Of a DNA stretch of 64,000 nucleotides, positions 7,675 to 14,337 are shown piece after piece. Origin of the DNA: Methylobacterium sp. Leaf108. Lineage in GTDB: Bacteria > Pseudomonadota > Alphaproteobacteria > Rhizobiales > Beijerinckiaceae. Each line of letters opens with the position of its first letter. Position 1 is the first letter of the stretch. A program made the translations under genes and the position numbers. Location of the stretch: the NCBI RefSeq assembly GCF_001423265.1, contig NZ_LMND01000034.1, positions 103,510-167,509 on the forward strand. Direction: 5' to 3'. The notes beneath the pieces were generated by a model, which did not search any database, had not been told where the DNA came from, and was given only the letters and a program-made list of their open reading frames with translations.

Positions 7675-9012
7675 ATGAGCGCAGACCGAGCCCTGCCCAC
7701 CTCCACGCCCCTCGAGCGCGACGTGCGGCAGACTACCAACGACGATCACAAGGTGGCACCGGGCGAGATCGCCATCGGCGTCGTGATCGGGCGCATGTCG
7801 GAGTACTTCGATTTCTTCGTCTACGGCATCGGCTCGGTGCTGGTGTTCCCCAAGGTGTTCTTTCCGTTCCTGGAGCCGCTGCAGGGCACGCTGGCCGCCT
7901 TCGCGATCTTCGCGCTGGCCTTCGTCGCGCGGCCCTTCGGCACCTTCCTGTTCATGGAGATCGGCCGCCGGCACGGTCGTGGCGTCAAGCTGACGACGGC
8001 CCTGTTCCTTTTGGGCGGATCGACGGCGGCGATCAGCTTCCTGCCGCGCTACGACCAGATCGGGGTCACCGCCATCCTGCTGCTGGCCGCCTTCCGGATC
8101 GGCCAGGGACTGGCGCTGGGCGGCGCCTGGGACGGCCTCGCCTCGCTCCTGGCGCTCAACGCCCCCAAGGAGCGGCGCGGCTGGTACGCGATGATCCCGC
8201 AGCTCGGGGCACCGCTGGGCTTCATGCTGGCGAGCCTGCTGTTCGCGTTCTTCCTCATGAACATCTCCACCGAAGACTTCGTCGACTGGGGCTGGCGCTA
8301 CCCGTTCTACGTGGCCTTCGCGGTCAACGTGGTCGCCCTGTTCGCGCGCCTGCGCCTCATCGCGACCGAGGAGTTCACGATGCTCCTCGACCAGAGCGAA
8401 CTGCTGCCGACACCGGTGGCGGAGGTCGTGCGGGTCAACGGCCGCGTCATCCTCATCGGCGCCTTCGTGCCGCTGGCGAGCTTCGCGCTGTTCCACCTCG
8501 TGACCGTGTTCCCGATCAGCTGGATCGTGCTCTACACCCAGCGCTCGGCCGGCGAGTTCCTGATGGTGCAGTTCGTGGGCGCCATGGTCTGCGCCGGGGC
8601 GGTCGTCGCTTCCGGGATCATCGCCGACCAGATCGGCCGCCGGCGGCTGCTGGAATTCGCCGCCGGCCTCGTCGGCCTTTTCGCGCTCGCCAGCATCGTG
8701 GCGCCGCTCCTGTTCGAGGAGAGCGCCATCGGCCAGACGATCTACGTGATCGTCGGCTTTGCCCTGCTCGGCCTCTCCTACGGGCAGAGCACCGGTGCGG
8801 CGACCTCGAACTTTCCGGCCCGCTACCGCTACACCGGCGCGGCCCTCACATCGGACCTCGCCTGGCTCGTCGGCGCCGGATTCGCACCCCTGGTGGCACT
8901 GAGCCTGTCGAGCAGGTTCGGCCTCGCCTGCATCGGCCTCTACCTGCTCTCGGGCGCGATCTGCACCTTGGCGGCGGTCCGCTTCAACACGCCGGAGATG
9001 CGTGCGCGCTGA
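7675..9012 (+). CDS. MFS transporter of the metabolite:H+ symporter (MHS) type
   Basis: 445 residues with about 12 hydrophobic segments in two six-helix halves. The first helix (SEYFDFFVYGIGSVLVFP) resembles the ShiA/ProP-type MHS family, and the loop 2-3 region has FGTFLFMEIGRRHGRG. Late in the protein GQSTGAATSNFPARYRYTG fits the same family. The substrate cannot be told from sequence. It is divergent from cyoA. ATG 7675 starts the protein at a natural polar N-terminus; upstream in-frame codons run through promoter DNA. Confidence 0.8.
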   Translation: MSADRALPTSTPLERDVRQTTNDDHKVAPGEIAIGVVIGRMSEYFDFFVYGIGSVLVFPKVFFPFLEPLQGTLAAFAIFALAFVARPFGTFLFMEIGRRHGRGVKLTTALFLLGGSTAAISFLPRYDQIGVTAILLLAAFRIGQGLALGGAWDGLASLLALNAPKERRGWYAMIPQLGAPLGFMLASLLFAFFLMNISTEDFVDWGWRYPFYVAFAVNVVALFARLRLIATEEFTMLLDQSELLPTPVAEVVRVNGRVILIGAFVPLASFALFHLVTVFPISWIVLYTQRSAGEFLMVQFVGAMVCAGAVVASGIIADQIGRRRLLEFAAGLVGLFALASIVAPLLFEESAIGQTIYVIVGFALLGLSYGQSTGAATSNFPARYRYTGAALTSDLAWLVGAGFAPLVALSLSSRFGLACIGLYLLSGAICTLAAVRFNTPEMRAR

Positions 9013-9581
9013 CGGCGGATTGCCTGATGCCGTGCTGAGCGTCACCCCTTTCGAGTCGTGGTGCTCACGTCTGAAGACTCTGGGACACGAACGACGCTAT
9101 TGCATCATCTTTCCGCAATCGTTCGTTCGCGGTCTTCGGCGTTGGCCTGCGGATGGTTTCGCTACGCGGGTCTTGCATCGACCCTCCGCAGACCTCGCCC
9201 CATGGTCGAGGCCATCCCGTCTCGGGGGTCGACGCGGCGCCTCGTCCAATAGCCTTCCGCATTCGACGAACATCGCCTTCGTAGCGACGGTGGCGATCTC
9301 CGCTTTCCCTTCTCGCGATGAATGGCCGGTCGCTTCCAGATCATCCGCGCATGCGGACCGAATTCATCGCTCGTCAGTCGGCAAACGGCCGGACGACAGG
9401 GGTTGCAGTTGCGCAAATCGACCATACCTGTCGGCCGTAATCCTTGGCCTGAATCACGGTCCCGTTGCGCAAAGGCTCACGAAAACGACGTTGAACCTTT
9501 CTCAGGATTGCCAGTTAAGCTCGGCATTATCCCCGTGCGTCTTGGAGGTTTCCACAGCGGGACGGAGAAAGGATCGATCAC
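9013..9581. other. 569-bp intergenic region before the LOV kinase
   Basis: No credible gene on either strand. It contains two copies of the palindrome TTGCGCAA (9409-9416 and 9465-9472), 56 bp apart, about 110-170 bp before the LOV kinase start, and a good ribosome-binding site (AAGGA) just before 9582. The kinase promoter should be here, but no promoter could be assigned with confidence. Confidence 0.6.
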
Positions 9582-10703
9582 ATGGAATCCGCAGAGGCTT
9601 GGCACCTGACTGATCGGCTCGCGACCGAGCACGGCAAAGCAGATCCCTTTGCGGCGGCAGTCCGGGCCACCCGGATGGCGATGATCATCACCGATCCGCG
9701 CCAGGACGACAATCCCATCGTCTTCGTCAACGACGCGTTCCTGAACCTGACAGGCTATGGGCGGGACGAGGTCATGGGCCGTAACTGTCGCTTCCTCCAG
9801 GGAGAGGAGACGGACATGGGTGCCGTCGCCCTCGTCCGCGACGCGGTGCAGGACAACCGCGATATCGCCATCGACCTCCTGAACTACCGCAAGGACGGCA
9901 CCCCGTTCTGGAATGCGCTCTATCTGAGCCCCGTCGTCACCGAGGCCGGCGACCTGCATTATTTCTTCGCCTCGCAGCTCGACGTGACGGACCGGGTCGA
10001 AGCGCAGGCCCGGATCCAGGCCGAGAAAGAGCGCTTCGAGCGCGAGGTCGCCCGGAGGACCGCCGACCTCACGGAGGCTCTCGCCGCCAAGACGATGCTG
10101 GTCCACGAGGTCGATCACAGGGTCAAGAACAACCTCCAGATGGTCGCTTCGCTTCTCACCATGCAGACCCGCACCATCACCGATCCGACGGCGCGGGCGG
10201 CCATGGAGCAGATGCTCAGCCGCGTCGAAGCCCTCGGTACCGTCCATAAGCGCTTGTACCAGTCGCACAATGTCGAGCGTTTCGACGTGGCGGAATTCGC
10301 GCGCGAGCTGGTGACCGACCTCATCAACGGGTCCGGACGCCCGGACCTGTCGCTCCATCTCGACCTGGAACCGGTGGAAGTGCCGGTGGAGAAGGCGCCG
10401 CCGGTGGCCCTGATGATGAACGAACTCATCACCAACGCCCTCAAGCATGCCTTCCCGGAACAGCGCCCCGGCCGGCTGTCGGTGGCCGTGAGACCGGACG
10501 GAAACTATTTCGGGATTACCATCATTGACGACGGTGTCGGCATGTCGACGCAGGCGCCCGTTCGCAGGACCTTCGGCAAGCGGCTGATCGAGACCCTGGC
10601 CCGTCAACTGAACGCCAGTATCGCCTGGCAGCCCGCGGATCCCGGGACCCGGATCAACATCCGCCTGCCGCGTGAGGCGGCGGACAGCAGGAACACCGCG
10701 TGA
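9582..10703 (+). CDS. LOV-domain blue-light histidine kinase (LovK-like)
   Basis: 373 residues. Residues about 20-140 form a LOV (PAS) domain with the flavin-adduct motif GRNCRFLQG, whose reactive cysteine is Cys69. A helical linker (140-170) leads to a HisKA_2 dimerisation domain with HEVDHRVKNNLQ (phospho-acceptor His179) and an HATPase domain with N-box MMNELITNALKHAF (278-291) and G-box IIDDGVGM (314-321). Size and layout match Caulobacter LovK. Blue light should form a Cys69-flavin bond and change kinase activity. The stop overlaps the next gene (GTGA), so sensor and receiver are coupled. The native output is inferred, not shown. Confidence 0.9.
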   Translation: MESAEAWHLTDRLATEHGKADPFAAAVRATRMAMIITDPRQDDNPIVFVNDAFLNLTGYGRDEVMGRNCRFLQGEETDMGAVALVRDAVQDNRDIAIDLLNYRKDGTPFWNALYLSPVVTEAGDLHYFFASQLDVTDRVEAQARIQAEKERFEREVARRTADLTEALAAKTMLVHEVDHRVKNNLQMVASLLTMQTRTITDPTARAAMEQMLSRVEALGTVHKRLYQSHNVERFDVAEFARELVTDLINGSGRPDLSLHLDLEPVEVPVEKAPPVALMMNELITNALKHAFPEQRPGRLSVAVRPDGNYFGITIIDDGVGMSTQAPVRRTFGKRLIETLARQLNASIAWQPADPGTRINIRLPREAADSRNTA

Positions 10704-11182
10704 GCACTCCCCTGCGCGTCATGATCGTCGAGGACGAGGCCGTCATCCAGATGCAGCTCGAGATGTTGCTGGAAGATGCCGGGCATATCGTGGTGGCGAC
10801 CGCCTTCTCCGCCGAGGAGGCCATCGCCGACGCCCACAGGACACGTCCGGACGTCGTGTTCGTCGACATGCGGTTGCGGGGGCGCTCGTCGGGGCTCGAC
10901 GTGGTGGACGCGATCAGAGCGATCGAAGGGACGATCATCGTGTTCGTCACCGCCAACGCCGCCGATCTCGACGAGGAGTGCGACGGGGCGGCCGCCGTCA
11001 TCGCGAAGCCCTTTTCCGTCGGCGTGATCGAGGAGAGCCTGCGCTATATCGAGGAATGCGTGCATCGCCCGCCGCCCGAAGCGAAACGGCCCCTCGGACT
11101 TCGGGTCGCGCCCTCGTACGACGCCCACCTCGAGTCGTTCCGGCGACCGCAATCTGGAAGCGACCGCGGCGCACAGTTCTGA
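10700..11182 (+). CDS. Single-domain response regulator (LovR-like partner of the LOV kinase)
   Basis: 160 residues: one receiver domain (about 5-118) plus a short polar tail without a DNA-binding domain. Acidic residues E11 and D12, phospho-acceptor D56 (VFVDMRL), T84 and K103 (AKPF) are all present. It starts with GTG at 10700, overlapping the kinase stop by four bases. Such stand-alone receivers beside HisKA_2/HWE kinases often drain or relay phosphate, as LovR does for LovK in the Caulobacter general stress response. A CheY-like role in another pathway cannot be excluded. Confidence 0.85.
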   Translation: MSTPLRVMIVEDEAVIQMQLEMLLEDAGHIVVATAFSAEEAIADAHRTRPDVVFVDMRLRGRSSGLDVVDAIRAIEGTIIVFVTANAADLDEECDGAAAVIAKPFSVGVIEESLRYIEECVHRPPPEAKRPLGLRVAPSYDAHLESFRRPQSGSDRGAQF

Positions 11183-11414
11183 AGCCGTTGCGGCCTGCCG
11201 TTCCGAGATACCGTTCGCACATCGGACATCGCGAACGTCGATGCGTTGCCCTTTCGGTCACGGTGTTCTTCGAAAAGCGCCGGCGGATACCGAGGAGCCC
11301 GGCTTTTGGTCCGTTCCGGCGTGACGAGGTCGCCTCGCCTTGCTACGCCCCGCAGGAGCATGTGTTCGCCGAGCGGCGCTCGCGGACCACCCCTTGACCG
11401 ATGACGAATTTCCG

Positions 11415-12305
11415 ATGACAGATCCCAGTCGCCGTGCACTCCTTTCCGGTGCCGCCACCAGCTTCCTGACCATGGCGGCCCTCCCCGCCTTCGGGCAGGG
11501 CGGTCCGGTCGGCCCCGATGGCATCGACGGCTACCCGCCCTTCGACGACGACCGCCTCTACCGCGACGAAGCCGGACGGCTGTATCGCCGCCGCGGCGGC
11601 ACCTACGTTCCCTACGGCGAGCGCACCGCCGCGCCGGCTCCCTCGGCGCCGGAGTTCGAGCCCGAGGCAGCCCCCCGGCGGAGGGTCGCCGAGCCGAGGC
11701 CGGCGGACAAGATCGCGGCTGCACGGCCCCTCGACAACGGGCCGATCGACTATGCCCGCGCCTATGCCGCGATCCCGGACGAGCCGTTCCCGGTCCTGGC
11801 CTTCAACTACAAGCGCATGAACCCGGCCTTCCTGCGCCAGGACATCGCCTACACCGGCCGCGAACCGGCGGGCACCATCCTGGTCGATCCGCGCGCGCAT
11901 CATCTCACCCTCGTCCAGGGCAACGGTCGCGCCCGCCGCTACGGCGTCGGCGTAGGCAAGCAGGGCTTTTCCTGGTCGGGCATTTCGACGGTCAATTCCA
12001 AGCAGGCTTGGCCGGATTGGTATCCGCCCAAGGAGATGATCGCCCGCACCCCGAAACTGGCGCGCCAGGTCTCGCAGCTGCAGAGCGGGCTCGGCGTGCC
12101 GGGCGGCTCGCGCAATCCGCTGGGTGCGCGAGCCCATTACCTCTGGCAGGACAACAAGGATACGCTCTACCGCATCCATGGGACGCTGGAGCCGGAATCG
12201 ATCGGCCGTAGCGTCTCGTCCGGATGTATCCGCATGATCAACCAGGACGTCATCGATCTCTACGGCCGGGTCGAGATCGGGACTCGTGTGGTGGTCTTGG
12301 GCTGA
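11415..12305 (+). CDS. L,D-transpeptidase (YkuD family), exported
   Basis: 296 residues. The N-terminus (SRRALLSGAATSFLTMAALPAFGQ region) looks like a Tat-type signal peptide. A proline/arginine-rich linker follows, then a YkuD domain with catalytic His255 (IHGT) and Cys271 (SSGCIRM). These periplasmic enzymes cross-link peptidoglycan between two L,D residues or attach proteins to the wall. ATG 11415 was chosen because it places the twin-arginine signal at the start; an in-frame start 25 codons upstream would bury it. Confidence 0.9.
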   Translation: MTDPSRRALLSGAATSFLTMAALPAFGQGGPVGPDGIDGYPPFDDDRLYRDEAGRLYRRRGGTYVPYGERTAAPAPSAPEFEPEAAPRRRVAEPRPADKIAAARPLDNGPIDYARAYAAIPDEPFPVLAFNYKRMNPAFLRQDIAYTGREPAGTILVDPRAHHLTLVQGNGRARRYGVGVGKQGFSWSGISTVNSKQAWPDWYPPKEMIARTPKLARQVSQLQSGLGVPGGSRNPLGARAHYLWQDNKDTLYRIHGTLEPESIGRSVSSGCIRMINQDVIDLYGRVEIGTRVVVLG

Positions 12306-12356
12306 CGGCCGGCGGGTCGGAGCTGGGCCGGGCCCTGAGGCGTACTGTCCGGAAGC

Positions 12357-12382
12357 GGAACCTAGGACCGGCCGACCGGATT
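12357..12382 (+). promoter_or_regulatory. Weak EcfG-like promoter match before dps
   Basis: GGAAC (12357-12361) followed after 17 bp by GATT (12379-12382). The EcfG consensus is GGAAC-N16/17-CGTT, so the -35 is exact and the -10 matches at only two of four bases. It is about 60 bp upstream of a Dps gene, a common target of the alphaproteobacterial general stress response. Tentative. Confidence 0.25.
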
Positions 12383-12442
12383 TCCCCTGACACGAAGGGG
12401 CGTCGCCGGATGGTGCTCGCCCGTCACGGAGATCCAGGCATC

Positions 12443-12979
12443 ATGGCAAAGAGCAATCCTGCGCGGTCGCGCGTCGAATCCGATCGCCTCAACACTCCCA
12501 CCGACCTGTCGCCAGAGGCGACGAAGGTGATTTCCGAAGGGCTGACGGTTCTGCTGTCGGACCTCTTCGCCCTCTATCTGAAGACCAAGAATTTTCACTG
12601 GCACATGAGCGGGCCGCATTTCCGCGACTACCATCTGCTCCTCGACGAACAGTCGGACGAGATCTTCGCGATCACCGACGATGTCGCCGAGCGTGCCCGC
12701 AAGATCGGCGGCACCACCCTGCGCTCGCTCGGCGAGGCCAAGGCGAAGTCGCGCTTGGCCGACAACGATGCGGAGTACGTCTCGCCGCTCGACATGCTGG
12801 CGGAACTGCGCGACGACAACAAGACGCTCGCCGCCAACATGCGGGAGTTTCACGAGGTGACGGACGAGCACAAGGACGTGTCGACCACCAGCCTCCTCGA
12901 GGAATGGATCGACCAGGCCGAGCGTCGCACTTGGTTCCTCTACGAGATCACCCGCACGGCGACGCAGTCGGGCCACTGA
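12443..12979 (+). CDS. dps: Dps-family ferritin, DNA-protecting protein
   Basis: 178 residues, a normal Dps length. The ferroxidase signature is clear: KNFHWHMSGPHF with H52, then H64 and D68 in YHLLLDEQSDEI. Dps forms 12-mers that oxidise and store iron using H2O2 and can coat DNA, limiting Fenton damage. The ATG at 12443 gives the usual short positively charged N-terminus. A weak EcfG-like promoter lies upstream and a strong terminator follows at 13012-13050. Downstream genes are on the other strand, so it is probably monocistronic. Confidence 0.93.
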   Translation: MAKSNPARSRVESDRLNTPTDLSPEATKVISEGLTVLLSDLFALYLKTKNFHWHMSGPHFRDYHLLLDEQSDEIFAITDDVAERARKIGGTTLRSLGEAKAKSRLADNDAEYVSPLDMLAELRDDNKTLAANMREFHEVTDEHKDVSTTSLLEEWIDQAERRTWFLYEITRTATQSGH

Positions 12980-13011
12980 TCGGACGCGAGTGACCGATCG
13001 CTTTCGACACG

Positions 13012-13050
13012 AAAAAGGCCCCGCGTCCGGATGGAACGCGGGGCCTTTTT
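13012..13050. terminator. Strong bidirectional rho-independent terminator after dps
   Basis: Perfect 15-bp stem AAAAAGGCCCCGCGT / ACGCGGGGCCTTTTT with a 9-base loop. The A and T runs at the two ends make it a good terminator both for dps (plus) and for the convergent small gene (minus). Confidence 0.93.
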
Positions 13051-13078
13051 CACGGGACACGGTGAGTGCCCCGGCCGC

Positions 13079-13276
13079 TCACGCGGCGGGGGTGATCTCG
13101 CCTTCGCGTACCGCCCGCTCGCCGGTGCCGGACTTGATCCGATAGAACGGCTCGCCGGTCTGGTCTTCCGGCACGAGCCGGACGATCTCGAACACGTCCC
13201 CCGTGTCGGTCTTGGCGTCGGCATAGCCGATCCGCGAACGGCGGACACGCTGGCCGAGCTTGAATTTATGGGACAT
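13079..13276 (-). CDS. Small conserved hypothetical protein, 65 aa
   Basis: 65 residues, basic at the N-terminus (MSHKFKLGQRVRRSR) with a beta-rich pattern: DVFEIVRLVPED and PFYRIKSGTGERAVREGEI. It has no signal or TM segment. The pattern resembles small SH3-like cytosolic proteins common in Rhizobiales, but I do not recognise a named function. It shares the dps terminator on the opposite strand. The start is well placed and codon use matches its neighbours. Confidence 0.65.
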   Translation of the reverse strand: MSHKFKLGQRVRRSRIGYADAKTDTGDVFEIVRLVPEDQTGEPFYRIKSGTGERAVREGEITPAA

Positions 13277-13458
13277 GTCGATCTCTTCCTTATCGTGAGG
13301 ATACGGCTCTGGCCGATCCCTTGGGCGGGACAGCCAGCGCCGCCCTGATTTGGCAGAGGTCGCGCCATCCCCTGCCCTTGGACCACCGGGACGCGGGTCC
13401 CGCCCTTCGAGGCCGACGCGCCACGCAAGCGGCGGGTCGACCCTCCAGGGAATTGGTC

Positions 13459-13806
13459 CTACTTGCGGGTCTTGCCGGCCTTCGCCTTCCGGGCAGCGTA
13501 GCGCGCGTCGCGTTGGGCCTTCTGCTCGAGGCGGGCGGCGTTGGCGCGCTCGATCTTGTCGGCGGCTTCCTGCACGGCGGCGGCGGCAAGACGCTCGCGC
13601 TCGGCATCGGCCTCGGCCACACGCTGGGCTTCCATCTCGAGGCGGGCAGCCTCGCGGGCGGCGACGCGGATCTCGCGCTCACGGACCACAGCGGCGCGCT
13701 CGGCCTTCCGGGCCACGACCTCGGGATCGTCCGCCGGCGGGCGGGCACGAAAGCGCGCAAGCGCAGCCTCACGGGCCTCGGCCTGAGCCTTGAGGCGATC
13801 GGTCAT
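13459..13806 (-). CDS. DUF6481-type alanine/arginine-rich coiled-coil protein
   Basis: 115 residues from ATG 13806, almost entirely helical and rich in Ala, Arg, Glu and Lys, with a basic C-terminus (RKAKAGKTRK). The start (MTDRLKAQAEAREAALARFR) fits the DUF6481 family, which often lies next to cold-shock genes in alphaproteobacteria. Long coiled coil and basic tail suggest nucleic-acid or ribosome contact, which is inference only. It is downstream of cspA on the same strand but separated by a strong terminator. Confidence 0.7.
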   Translation of the reverse strand: MTDRLKAQAEAREAALARFRARPPADDPEVVARKAERAAVVREREIRVAAREAARLEMEAQRVAEADAERERLAAAAVQEAADKIERANAARLEQKAQRDARYAARKAKAGKTRK

Positions 13807-13872
13807 CGAGTTTTCGTTGAATTGGCTCACACAGGGTCCTGGTTTGGAGAGCCGGCACATGGCCTGCCCTGG

Positions 13873-13910
13873 AAAACGAAGGAGGCCGCTCTCCCGTGGG
13901 GAGAGCGGCC
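13873..13910 (-). terminator. Rho-independent terminator downstream of cspA
   Basis: 12-bp GC-rich stem GGCCGCTCTCCC / GGGAGAGCGGCC (plus-strand arms 13884-13895 and 13899-13910, 3-base loop), followed on the minus strand by a T-rich stretch (TCCTTCGTTTT). Well placed to end cspA transcription and set apart the DUF6481 gene. Confidence 0.8.
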
Positions 13911-13942
13911 TTCGAGACGTCAGGCCCGGAGGCCCGATGGGC

Positions 13943-14152
13943 TCAAGCGGACTGGAGGTTTCCGGCGGACTGCTTTCCGCTGCGCTTGTCGGTCTCCATC
14001 TCGTAGGAAACCTTCTGGCCCTCAGCGAGGCCACGCATGCCGGCGCGCTCGACAGCCGAGATGTGCACGAAAACATCGTTTCCGCCGCCATCCGGCTGGA
14101 TGAACCCGAAACCCTTTTGCTCGTTGAACCACTTAACAGTACCGACAGCCAT
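13943..14152 (-). CDS. Cold-shock protein, CspA family
   Basis: 69 residues, standard CspA size. It begins MAVGTVKWFNEQKGFGFI, with RNP1 (KGFGFI) and RNP2 (VFVHI) RNA-binding motifs. It acts as an RNA chaperone or single-stranded nucleic-acid binder. ATG 14152 has an AAGGA six bases upstream; an ATG two codons earlier (14158) touches that site and is less likely. A promoter candidate near 14304-14332 would give a leader of about 145 nt, typical of cold-shock genes whose leader folds according to temperature. Confidence 0.93.
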   Translation of the reverse strand: MAVGTVKWFNEQKGFGFIQPDGGGNDVFVHISAVERAGMRGLAEGQKVSYEMETDKRSGKQSAGNLQSA

Positions 14153-14303
14153 AATCATCCTTCGCCCTTGCGGGCATAGTTCTCGGACAACCCGCGCGGG
14201 ATCTGCGCAGGCTTCGTCCGCTTTACCGATGTTGAGAGAGAGAGACGGACAACCGGCCTTTTGGGGCCGCACAACCGAAAACCTGGCGCAAATCAGTCTG
14301 ACA
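14153..14303 (-). promoter_or_regulatory. Probable structured 5' leader of the cold-shock gene
   Basis: About 150 nt between the promoter candidate and the start codon. It contains short inverted repeats: GGCC/GGCC around AAAA (near 14255-14270), the palindrome CCCGCGCGGG (14191-14200), GCCC/GGGC (14164-14175) and a GA-repeat tract (near 14233-14247). Long leaders of this kind regulate cspA in E. coli; that role is inferred here. Confidence 0.4.
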
Positions 14304-14332
14304 GACATAGCCTCTCGGGATCGATTTTGCAA
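14304..14332 (-). promoter_or_regulatory. Candidate sigma-70 promoter of the cold-shock gene
   Basis: On the minus strand, TTGCAA (14332-14327) and TATGTC (14309-14304) with a 17-bp spacer. Partial matches to both consensus boxes. It lies directly after the stop of the upstream pat gene. Confidence 0.4.
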
Positions 14333-14337
14333 ACCTT

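Noticed and set aside
9013..9581. Small gene or RNA in the gap before the LOV kinase
   Set aside because: Frames on both strands lack a ribosome site and protein-like composition; no tRNA or known RNA pattern was seen.
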